In this document: in pieces, positions 8,280 through 16,312 of the stretch
Layout: each line of letters opens with the position of its first letter
Position numbering within the stretch: position 1 is the first letter of the stretch
From: Acidimicrobium ferrooxidans
GTDB taxonomy: Bacteria > Actinomycetota > Geothermincolia > Fen-727 > Anoxymicrobiaceae
Length of the DNA: 64,000 bases
NCBI GenBank assembly: GCA_020723485.1
Contig: DYIU01000003.1
Span: 310,001 to 374,000, forward strand
Direction: 5' to 3'
The notes under the pieces: model-generated
The model's input: the letters and a program-made list of their open reading frames with translations, nothing else
The model's database searches: none
What the model was told of the DNA's origin: nothing
Program-made: the position numbers and the translations under genes

Positions 8280-9392
8280 TTACGTGGGGGTGACGGTGAA
8301 GGAGACGACGCCGGGGCGGGTCTTCTCCCAGGTGACAGCGCTCTTCTTCTTCTCGAGCGCCTCGTAGAGCCCCTGGAACGTGCCGGCGAGGATGTTCGGC
8401 TCGTACGGGTTCTCGACCACGAGGCTCACCGAGCCGTCGTGCATCTCAAACTTGACCGGGTTCCCGTACCCGTACAAGGGCAGCATCTTGAGGTAGTCAC
8501 GGTAGGCGGCCTCGAGCTCCTCCATCGAGAGCGGCCCGTCCCCACCGGAGAGCCCCAGCTCCCCGACGTTGTCGATGGTCCAGTCCTTCTGCGCCTCGAC
8601 CATGAGGTCGTATATCTCCTCTCCCAACTCGCTCGCGAGCTCGCGGAAGACGGTCTTTATCATGTATCCGTCGAGGAAGATGACGCGCGCGCCGGTCCGC
8701 GTGTCGACTATCGTCCCCTCGCTCTCCATCCATTTGAGCGAGTTGGCGAGCGCCCAGGGCACCTTGCAGCGCGGGCACCTGTCGAACTGCAGGTTCCCGG
8801 GCAGCGGCGTCTCGTACTCGATGCTCAGCCGCTCGGATATCTCCGGCTTCTCCCCCGTTGCCTCGATATGAACGAGGTAGGTGCCGCCGGGCTCCTTCTC
8901 CCATTCTTGAGAGAACGGGATGCCCTCGAGCGACTCGAACGCCCCGACGACGTTCGCCGACATCAGGTCCATGTTGAACGGGTTCTTGAAGCGCGCGACC
9001 CCGATGCGCCCCGGGACGTACTCGACGGTCTCCGAGTAAGCCATGCCCGTCAACACGCCCACCTTGTGGAAGAACTCGACCGAGATGCGCCTCACGAACT
9101 TGAACTTGAGGAACAGGCTCGTGCCCGGCAGCTTGTTCTTGAACGCGTCGAAGGTTGCCTTGCTGGCGTTGCGCTGGGCCTCGAACGCCAGGTGCTCGAT
9201 GGAGATGCCTATCTTGGACTCGATGTTGGAGAAGAGGTTTTCCAGAAAGCCGTGGTGCAGGATGACCACGCGGAAGTTCTTGCGCATGAGCTGGACGACC
9301 GTGCCGTTGTCCTGCCACTTGATGAAGCCGCCCACCAGGCGGGGGAACCCGCACTCCCTGCACCTGATCATCATCCTGGCCTTCTTCGCCAT
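8280..9392 (-). CDS. uncharacterised double zinc-ribbon protein, paralogue of 52565-53641
   Basis: 370 residues, no signal peptide, unknown function. A CxxC pair opens the protein (CRECG) and another occurs near residue 208 (CPRC). After each pair comes a similar block: a Trp, a Gly-[ST/D]-[IV]-V turn, then a helix-rich stretch (LFSNIESKIGIS...EAQR in half 1; TVFRELASELGEEI...EAQ in half 2). The protein thus looks like an internal duplication. The gene at 52565-53641 has the same two-half layout, including the SELGEEI motif. Start is ATG 9392, with GGTGG upstream. Confidence 0.7.
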   Translation of the reverse strand: MAKKARMMIRCRECGFPRLVGGFIKWQDNGTVVQLMRKNFRVVILHHGFLENLFSNIESKIGISIEHLAFEAQRNASKATFDAFKNKLPGTSLFLKFKFVRRISVEFFHKVGVLTGMAYSETVEYVPGRIGVARFKNPFNMDLMSANVVGAFESLEGIPFSQEWEKEPGGTYLVHIEATGEKPEISERLSIEYETPLPGNLQFDRCPRCKVPWALANSLKWMESEGTIVDTRTGARVIFLDGYMIKTVFRELASELGEEIYDLMVEAQKDWTIDNVGELGLSGGDGPLSMEELEAAYRDYLKMLPLYGYGNPVKFEMHDGSVSLVVENPYEPNILAGTFQGLYEALEKKKSAVTWEKTRPGVVSFTVTPT

Positions 9393-9531
9393 CTGAGTAC
9401 CACCATCCCGTCCAGGCCGCCGGCGTCACTTGCACCGTTCATTTTATCACCGACCCCGGTAAATCAAGCAATTCAGCCACGGATAATGATTCCCCGGTAG
9501 AAAACGCTAGCCGTTTCCCTACACAGGGGAA

Positions 9532-9553
9532 AGGCCCCCGTTTCCAGGGGCCT
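9532..9553 (-). terminator. Rho-independent-like terminator of the 9590-11212 gene
   Basis: Read leftward, AGGCCCC-TGGAAACG-GGGGCCT forms a GC-rich stem about 40 bases beyond the stop codon at 9590. It is followed by TTCCCC, a weak pyrimidine run rather than a clean U-tract. Confidence 0.6.
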
Positions 9554-9589
9554 GTCCTGTCAGCCAGCTTCCGGCGTTGTGCCGGTTCC

Positions 9590-11212
9590 TTACTCTCCTA
9601 CCCCGAGCGAGCTGTGCCCGCCCACGATGCCGTTGTACTCGAAGTACATCGCGCGCTCGGCTATGATGCCGTACTCGCAGGCAGCCGCGCGGCCTTCGCC
9701 CTCGACCGGGCCCAGCACCTGCAGCTTGGTCGAGACCTCGGCCGACTCCAGGCCCTCTATCCTGTCGACCGGGATGGTGAGCCTGCTCATCGTGGAGACC
9801 GGGTACTCCCGCACGATGGGCTCCCCCTCAGGCGTCATGAAGGTGACCTTCACGTTGACGTCGTAGGCGTTCGGGTTCTGGATGAGTATCCAGGTGTCGA
9901 ACGCGCCCTTGGTGTAGCCCTCGGCGAGCAGCCAGTACTCGTGCTTGGTCGTGGCGCCGACGCTCTCGTGGCCGTCGCCGTTGTTGCCCCGGGTGAAGTA
10001 GACCGCCCGCTCGACGACCACCGGGTTGCAGTAGCCTCCGCCGCTCTCCCCCGCGCCCTCGCCATCGACCGGCTCGGCCCAGGACTCGATCATCGTCGAG
10101 ACGTCGGTCGCCTCGAGGCCTTCGACCTGGTCGAGAGCTATTGTGTAGCGCTCGAGCGGGTCCACCACGAACTCCTTCGTGACCACGCTGTCGGGCACGG
10201 GCTCGGGGTCGGGCTCCCACTCGGGCGGGTCCTCCACGTAGGGGTTCGCCTCACGCGCGCCGGTCCCGGCGCCCTCAGCCGGCACCATGAACGTGGCCTT
10301 GACGTGGGTCGCGGTCGAGTTCGGGTTCATCACAGTCACGTAGGTGTCGTATTCGCCGGCGGTGCGCCCCTCGGGCAGGTACCAGACGTTGGAGGGGTAC
10401 GGCGCCCCGATGGAGCAGTGCCCGCCGTTGATACCGAAGTAGGTGAAGTACATGGCCCGCTCGCAGACCACCCCGGGGACGGTCTCCTCCTCTATGGCCG
10501 CGTCACGGCCCGCGCCCTCCTCGGGCGGGTCCGCCGACTCCACGAACACCTCGGTGCTGACCTCCGCGTCCTCTAGACCCTCAACCTCGTCCACGTGGAT
10601 GGTGAAGCGCCTGTTGGCGTCCACCTTGTACTCCTTCACTATATACTGCGGCTCGACGGCCTCTCCCCCGGCGCCCCCGAGCGCCGGCTTGATGAACTTG
10701 GCCTTGATGTTGACCGCCACGTCGTTCGGGTTCATCACCAGGATGTAGGTGTCGAACTCGCCCCCGGTGTAACCCTCGGCCAGGTACCAGCTCCGGGAGG
10801 TCTGGTTCGCCCCCATGGAGTTGCTGCCGCCGGCCTTGCCGCCCTCGTACTTGAAGTACATCGCCCGCTCGACCACCACCCCGCTCGAGGTGTTGACCAT
10901 GGTCGAGACGTGAGAGTCCTCGAGGCCGGGCTGCTCGTCCACCGAGATGGTGGTGCGCGAGTTGGGCCCGAGCTCGTAGGTGACCGGCTCCGTGACCGAA
11001 TCCTCGGTCATGAAGCGGACCGAGGCCTCGGCATCCCAGTCATTCGGGTTCTGGATGGTCACCCAGGTGTCGAAGTTACCGCCCGTGTAGCCCTCGGGCA
11101 GGTACCAGTTGCCGAAGCCGCACGCATGGGCCCCGGCGGGTAGAGCGATGACCAGCAAGGTCGAGATCATGAGTGCTGCTATGAATACTGCGATAAACCT
11201 TCTTGCCGCCAT
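9590..11212 (-). CDS. secreted protein made only of four repeat modules
   Basis: 540 residues. A signal peptide (about 1-31) is followed directly by four modules beginning near residues 36, 142, 275 and 415. Each starts W(Y/L)L(P/A)EG and has the FDTxxxxxNPN and ERAMYF/ERAVYF signatures. Modules 2-4 carry Gly/Glu-rich inserts (PEEGAG, DGEGAG, VEGEG) just before the ERAMYF strand, which accounts for their greater length. No transmembrane or LPXTG anchor is seen at the C-terminus. This is the simplest member of the five-protein family. The function is unknown; a cell-surface or wall-binding role is inferred. Start is ATG 11212 with AAGGGGG upstream. Confidence 0.8.
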   Translation of the reverse strand: MAARRFIAVFIAALMISTLLVIALPAGAHACGFGNWYLPEGYTGGNFDTWVTIQNPNDWDAEASVRFMTEDSVTEPVTYELGPNSRTTISVDEQPGLEDSHVSTMVNTSSGVVVERAMYFKYEGGKAGGSNSMGANQTSRSWYLAEGYTGGEFDTYILVMNPNDVAVNIKAKFIKPALGGAGGEAVEPQYIVKEYKVDANRRFTIHVDEVEGLEDAEVSTEVFVESADPPEEGAGRDAAIEEETVPGVVCERAMYFTYFGINGGHCSIGAPYPSNVWYLPEGRTAGEYDTYVTVMNPNSTATHVKATFMVPAEGAGTGAREANPYVEDPPEWEPDPEPVPDSVVTKEFVVDPLERYTIALDQVEGLEATDVSTMIESWAEPVDGEGAGESGGGYCNPVVVERAVYFTRGNNGDGHESVGATTKHEYWLLAEGYTKGAFDTWILIQNPNAYDVNVKVTFMTPEGEPIVREYPVSTMSRLTIPVDRIEGLESAEVSTKLQVLGPVEGEGRAAACEYGIIAERAMYFEYNGIVGGHSSLGVGE

Positions 11213-11472
11213 CAGAAAACCCCCTTTCCAAAGTCTGCCAGCGTTCCTGCATGCTCTACTGTTTATCGTCGATGGGTGCCTGCTTGCTTACGTTTTTGGG
11301 AGATAATCTTCAGCGGATTGGGGAAAATACTCAGAACGGGCTAAACAGGCTCGGCGCCGAGGGTTAGTCCGCCCTCCCCCGTTTCCCCGCCCACCATTAA
11401 GGAGGCTTTGTACGTAGGAGTCGGCCGTTGCGAGTGGTAATATATCCCCCAAACAACCAAGGGGTGGTGCAA

Positions 11473-11988
11473 TTGCCGATCGACGCCATACACAAGAGGC
11501 GCAGCGTGCGCAAGTACGAGGAGACCGAGGTCACCGACGAGCAGCTCAACCAGGTGCTGGAGACGCTCACCTTCGCACCCTCGTGGGCAAACAAGCAGGG
11601 ATGGCAGGTGATGGTCGTAAGGAGCCCCGAGACGAAGGCGAAGGTCTCCGAGGTGCTCGAGCACAACCCGGGCCAGAAGGCTGTCGCGGCCGCGCCGGTG
11701 CTCCTGGCGGTCTGCATGGACCCGGAGGCCTCGGGCCAGCTCCCCGGGCGCGACTACTTCATGGTGGACGCAGGCATCCTGATGGACCACATCATGCTCG
11801 AGGCAGCCGACCTGGGCCTTGGCACGGTCTTCATAGGGATGTTCGACGAGGAGAAGGTCCGTGGAGCGCTGGGCGTCCCCGAGCCCTGGCGGATAGTGGG
11901 GCTCACCCCCCTGGGCGTCCCCGCCAAGATGCCCGGCGAGCGCCCCCGCAACGAGCTCTCCGACATGGTCCACTACGAAACCTGGTAG
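11473..11988 (+). CDS. nitroreductase-family FMN oxidoreductase
   Basis: 171 residues. The N-terminus IHKRRSVRKYEE is the FMN-contacting motif of nitroreductases, and LEAADLGLGTVFIG and LTPLGVPA are later family motifs. These enzymes form FMN-bound homodimers that reduce nitro groups, quinones or flavins with NAD(P)H. The start at TTG 11473 is preferred over upstream TTG 11428, because AAGGGG lies eight bases before it and the family motif begins seven codons later. Confidence 0.85.
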   Translation: MPIDAIHKRRSVRKYEETEVTDEQLNQVLETLTFAPSWANKQGWQVMVVRSPETKAKVSEVLEHNPGQKAVAAAPVLLAVCMDPEASGQLPGRDYFMVDAGILMDHIMLEAADLGLGTVFIGMFDEEKVRGALGVPEPWRIVGLTPLGVPAKMPGERPRNELSDMVHYETW

Positions 11989-11996
11989 GTCTTAGA

Positions 11997-12020
11997 GGGG
12001 TCTGACCCCTTGTGTTGCAA
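11997..12020. repeat. short GGGGTC-TGACCCC palindrome
   Basis: GGGGTC directly followed by TGACCCC, then TTGTGTTGCAA. It carries the same end sequence as the long hairpin elements without an interior, and the TTGCA tail matches the complement of the sequence at 59806. It is probably a collapsed copy. It lies between the nitroreductase stop and the thyA-like gene. Confidence 0.55.
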
Positions 12021-12038
12021 ATAGTCTAAGGAGCTAGC

Positions 12039-12710
12039 TTGGACATAACGCTAATCACCGCCCGCGACATCCCCGACGCCTGGTTCCAGTGCATCTGGGA
12101 GGTCATGGAGAAGGGCCGCGAGTACACTATCGACCGCGGCTCCTACGAGGGCCAGAAGCGCCGCGAGTTCGAGTTCGTGGTGGTGCGCATCACCCACCCC
12201 GAGGCGCGCCCCCTGGTCCCCACCATGCCCGAGGGCTCGAGCCTGCCTCCCCCCACCGACATGGAGTTCGTCAACCGGTACCTGGAGAAGCTGGTCGACT
12301 CCTACTCGAAGGCCGAGAACGAGGACTACACATACGCCGACTACCTGGAGCCGCAGATCCCCGAGGTCATCAAGATGTACAGGGAGGACGGCTTCGGCAC
12401 CAACCAGGCGTGCATGGCCGTCTGCGACTCGCAGGCAATCCTGCTCGGCGACCCCCCCTGCCTGCGCCAGGTCGACACCCGCATCTGGCCCGACGAAAAG
12501 AAACTCCATTTCATCCTTTACTTCCGCTCCTGGGACCTCTGGGGCGGCTTCCCCTCCAACCTCGCCGGCCTCCAACTCCTCAAGGAGTACATGGCCGACG
12601 AGATCGGCCATGGCGTCACCCCCGGCGAAACCATCGCCGTCAGCAAAGGCCTGCACCTCTACGACATGTACTTCGAGGTGGCTAACCTCAGGTTGGGGCG
12701 AACACCTTAA
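12039..12710 (+). CDS. thyA: archaeal-type thymidylate synthase (ThyA family)
   Basis: 223 residues, close to archaeal TYMS length and shorter than the 264-residue E. coli enzyme. It makes dTMP from dUMP with methylenetetrahydrofolate as methyl donor. Cys141 in GDPPCLR fits the catalytic Cys. RSWDLWGGFPSN (163-174) is the dUMP-binding counterpart of RSxDxxLGxPFN, and HLYDMY (206-211) is the conserved His-Tyr motif. The start is TTG 12039 with AAGGAG upstream. No dihydrofolate reductase is adjacent. The family call is by motif; catalysis is inferred. Confidence 0.85.
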   Translation: MDITLITARDIPDAWFQCIWEVMEKGREYTIDRGSYEGQKRREFEFVVVRITHPEARPLVPTMPEGSSLPPPTDMEFVNRYLEKLVDSYSKAENEDYTYADYLEPQIPEVIKMYREDGFGTNQACMAVCDSQAILLGDPPCLRQVDTRIWPDEKKLHFILYFRSWDLWGGFPSNLAGLQLLKEYMADEIGHGVTPGETIAVSKGLHLYDMYFEVANLRLGRTP

Positions 12711-12867
12711 ATCTACGATTCCGTTCAACGCCTAGGAGTAAATGGTGATGGCTCTGGTTTGTGACCTCTCCCTTCTTTGACATAAAGAAAGTAGAATGTT
12801 CCTGGCAGCATACGATCTCTGAGTGTAGGGGCGTAAACCCATTCGTGATTGGAATAGGTGATTTGTG

Positions 12868-15800
12868 ATGGCCCCATTGGCAGCGGTGTCAGTACCTGAA
12901 GCACTGAAGGACTTCGCCAGGACAGTAACGGGTAAGTTTAAAGTCCAGGTACCAGGGGACCCGGAGGATCAACTTAGGGCACCAATTGAGACCTTTCTGA
13001 AGGCCTCCGGATCAGCGATGAGTGAAGCTGTAGTTCCAAAAGGCGAATCGCAAGCCGAAAGGATCGGGCGGCCCGATTTCGCTGTCACGGCCAAAGGCCT
13101 CCTTATTGGCTACGTCGAGCTAAAGGCTCCCGGAAAGGGAGCAGATCCCAAATACTTCAAAGGGCACGACAAGAAGCAGTGGGACCGTTTCCAGTTGCTA
13201 CCCAACATTATCTACACCGACGGCAACCAGTGGGCGCTGTACCAGCGGGGGTCACTCGTTGACAACCGAGTCACTCTCCACGGTGACGTTGCCAAGAGCG
13301 GAGTCCGCGCCATTAAGGACGATGACGCCTCCCGGATCGAGGATATGCTCCGGAAGTTCTTCTCGTGGCGACCTATCGTTCCCGAATCTCCAGGGCAGCT
13401 CGCGCGCCAGTTGGCACCGCTCTGCCGCCTACTCCGTAACGAGGTTCGCGAGCAGCTTGATGACTCCGACTCCGTTGTCTCTCGGCTCGCTGGCGAGTGG
13501 CGAGAGCTACTCTTCCCAGGCGCCAGTGACGATCAGTTCGCAGACGAGTACGCGCAGACAGTAACGTATGCCCTGCTTTTAGCTCGCGCTGAGAACACAA
13601 GCACTTTGGACATACATAAAGCAGCGGACTCTCTTCGACCACGTTTTACACTGATTGCGAAGGCTCTCGAAGTTCTAACGCAAGATCAGATTCGAAGAGA
13701 AATCCCAACACCGCTCGACATGCTCCAGAGGGTCGTGAACGAGGTCAAGCCCGAGGTCCTTGCCGAAAAGACAGAGGATCCCTGGCTCTACTTCTACGAG
13801 GATTTCCTCACCGTGTATGATCCCAAGCTGCGCAAGGACATGGGGGTCTATTACACGCCGTTACCAGTCGTGCGTGCTCAGGTCCGACTAGTTGACGAAA
13901 TACTGCGAGAGAAGATAGGGAAGAAGCACGGGTTCGCTGACTCGAACGTCACCACGCTCGATCCAGCGGTGGGAACGGGGACATATCTTCTTGGAATCAT
14001 CGAGCACTCTCTTGAACGGATAGGCAAACCTGCAAAGGAGGGTGGCCTCGGGCCAGGAGCGGTACCTGCGAGGGCAAGCGAACTTGGTGGTAACCTCTTT
14101 GGCTTCGAGATAATGGCTGGCCCATATGCCGTGGCAGAACTACGGGTCGCTCAGCAGCTTGAGGCCTATAAGGCCACTCTGCCACCAGATGCCCCGAACA
14201 TTTATCTGACAGACACTCTTGAGTCGCCGTACACAATACCGCCTGCGCCCAAGCTCTTCTACGATGATATTGCGCGCGAGCATGAGAAAGCCCTCAAGGT
14301 GAAAGAGTCTGTACCTGTGCTCGTATGCATCGGCAATCCACCGTACGATCGCCACCCAGCCAGTGGCACGCGCGCTCGTACCGGCGGGTGGGTGCGCCAC
14401 GGTGATGAAGGTGATCCAACCAGTGTGCCGATTCTTGAATCCTTCCTGAAACCGGTTCGCGACGCCGGCAAGGGCGGCCAACTCAAAAACATCTATAACC
14501 TCTATGCATATTTCTGGCGGTGGGCTCTTTGGAAGGTGTTCGAGCACAATGTTATCGATGGACCCGGAATCGTGTCTTTTATCAGTGCCGCGTCTTATCT
14601 TGAAGGCGACGCTTTTACTGGCATGAGGGAGCACATGCGCAGAGTCTGTGACGAGATTTGGATAATCGACCTCGGGGGTGAGAACCGGGGTCCACGAAAG
14701 AGTGAGAATGTCTTTAATATCCAGACCCCTGTAGCAATCGCTGTTGCTGTCAGATACGGGAAGACGTCGAGCACCGAACCGGCCCAAGTGAGATATACGA
14801 GGGTCGAAGGCAGCCGAGAAGAGAAGTACGAAGAGCTTGAAGCTATTGCATCGTTCGCGAGTCTCAAGTGGAAGAAGTGCCCGTCGGGCTGGCCTGATCG
14901 CTTTCGTCCAAAAGGCAAAGGTGATTTCTTCAGTTGGTCGGAGCTCATTGACCTATTCCCTTGGCAACATTCTGGTGTTGAACCGACACGTACGTGGCCT
15001 ATTGCTGTAGACGAAGATACGTTGCGTCGGCGGTGGAAGGCGCTGGTCTTTTCCTCCGAGCAAGCCGAGTTGTTTCAAGAAACCAGAGATAGGAAAGTTG
15101 ACAGAGAATATCTATCAGTGCAAGGAACCGCGCGACTCCCCGCATTGGCAACACTTAAAGAAGATGCGGGGATGGAAGCCCCAATACGATATGCACTTCG
15201 TTCTTTGGATCGTGAGTATATAATTCCCGATGGCCGTTTGATCACATGGTCTCGGCCAGCCTTATGGCACGCTCATAGCCGTAGGCAAATCTACTTAGCC
15301 AGTTTGTTAACTACCGTGCTTGGTAGTGGACCAGCAGCAATGGTGGCGGCAGATCTGCCGGACAGGCATTATTTCTCTGGCAGAGGGCAAAGAGACATAG
15401 TCCCACTATGGCGCGACTCTGCGGCAACAAAACCGAATATAACTCCTAGGCTACTTACGAAGCTCAGCGACATCTATTGCGAGGATGTCTCTCCCGAAGG
15501 CTTCATCGCATACTGCTACGGAATCCTTTCCCATCCACAGTACACCGAGAGGTTTGCATCTGAGCTCGAAAGTAGCGGCCCGAGGTTACCTCTCACGAAG
15601 GATGTGAACCTGTTCAACGAAGCCCGAGATCTAGGACGGCGGTTAATTTGGTTACATTCCTGGGGCGAACGCATGGTGCCCAAGGATAAGAAGACGGGCA
15701 TCGTTCCTCCAGGTCAGGCAGGCTGCCAGCGAGCGATCTCAGACGACCCTGAAAATTACCCCGAGGCCTTCAGCTTTGAAGCTTCCACGGAAACCTTGGT

Positions 15801-16242
15801 TGTCGGTGAAGGGAAGGTAGCGCCGGTGCCGATAGCTGTATGGGGATATGAGGTTTCTGGCCTCAAGGTGCTTGGCTCGTGGTTGTCGTATCGGATGAAG
15901 AATCCCTCCGGAAAGAAGAGTTCACCTCTCGACAGAATTGGCCCTGAAAGGTGGACCACCGAAATGACGGAAGAACTCCTGACTCTTTTATGGATTCTCG
16001 AACACACTATCGAAGTCAACAAACAGCAGGCCGTCGTACTTGACTCTGTTGTTGCTGGACCGGTTTTCACAGCTAATGAGCTTCCAAAGCCAAGGCCAGA
16101 GGATCGTGAGCCTCCTGGCGAACACGAGGCCCCGAAGAAAGGGAAGGCCGCGCTGAAGGAAGTCCTCCATCCAGATGCGATGTTCGAAGATGGACTACTC
16201 AGCGCGGATGTAGTTGAGGAATACGGGGGCAGAGAAGACTAA
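12868..16242 (+). CDS. restriction endonuclease-methyltransferase fusion with Type ISP C-terminal domain
   Basis: 1124 residues. Residues 30-130 hold a PD-(D/E)xK-like nuclease (RPDF at 68-71, VELK at 83-86). The central N6-adenine methyltransferase has motif I DPAVGTG at 365-371 and catalytic NPPY at 490-493. The C-terminal region (about 960-1090) matches the Type ISP specificity domain: SPLDRIGPERW, then TEELLTLLWIL and GPVFTANELP. Canonical Type ISP enzymes such as LlaGI carry a helicase between nuclease and methyltransferase; none is present, so this should act as a Type IIG-like single-chain enzyme. ATG 12868 has AGGTG seven bases upstream. Lower GC marks the start of the defence island. 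Confidence 0.85.
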   Translation: MAPLAAVSVPEALKDFARTVTGKFKVQVPGDPEDQLRAPIETFLKASGSAMSEAVVPKGESQAERIGRPDFAVTAKGLLIGYVELKAPGKGADPKYFKGHDKKQWDRFQLLPNIIYTDGNQWALYQRGSLVDNRVTLHGDVAKSGVRAIKDDDASRIEDMLRKFFSWRPIVPESPGQLARQLAPLCRLLRNEVREQLDDSDSVVSRLAGEWRELLFPGASDDQFADEYAQTVTYALLLARAENTSTLDIHKAADSLRPRFTLIAKALEVLTQDQIRREIPTPLDMLQRVVNEVKPEVLAEKTEDPWLYFYEDFLTVYDPKLRKDMGVYYTPLPVVRAQVRLVDEILREKIGKKHGFADSNVTTLDPAVGTGTYLLGIIEHSLERIGKPAKEGGLGPGAVPARASELGGNLFGFEIMAGPYAVAELRVAQQLEAYKATLPPDAPNIYLTDTLESPYTIPPAPKLFYDDIAREHEKALKVKESVPVLVCIGNPPYDRHPASGTRARTGGWVRHGDEGDPTSVPILESFLKPVRDAGKGGQLKNIYNLYAYFWRWALWKVFEHNVIDGPGIVSFISAASYLEGDAFTGMREHMRRVCDEIWIIDLGGENRGPRKSENVFNIQTPVAIAVAVRYGKTSSTEPAQVRYTRVEGSREEKYEELEAIASFASLKWKKCPSGWPDRFRPKGKGDFFSWSELIDLFPWQHSGVEPTRTWPIAVDEDTLRRRWKALVFSSEQAELFQETRDRKVDREYLSVQGTARLPALATLKEDAGMEAPIRYALRSLDREYIIPDGRLITWSRPALWHAHSRRQIYLASLLTTVLGSGPAAMVAADLPDRHYFSGRGQRDIVPLWRDSAATKPNITPRLLTKLSDIYCEDVSPEGFIAYCYGILSHPQYTERFASELESSGPRLPLTKDVNLFNEARDLGRRLIWLHSWGERMVPKDKKTGIVPPGQAGCQRAISDDPENYPEAFSFEASTETLVVGEGKVAPVPIAVWGYEVSGLKVLGSWLSYRMKNPSGKKSSPLDRIGPERWTTEMTEELLTLLWILEHTIEVNKQQAVVLDSVVAGPVFTANELPKPRPEDREPPGEHEAPKKGKAALKEVLHPDAMFEDGLLSADVVEEYGGRED

Positions 16243-16312
16243 ACCGTTTGACTTTACTCTGAATCAGAAGGCGACAGCCATACAGCCATTGACATGAGTT
16301 AGGAGGAAGTAC

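Noticed and set aside
8439-9500. 353-codon frame opposite the zinc-ribbon gene
   Set aside because: Antisense shadow with biased composition; the opposite strand has an SD and paired CxxC motifs conserved with a paralogue.
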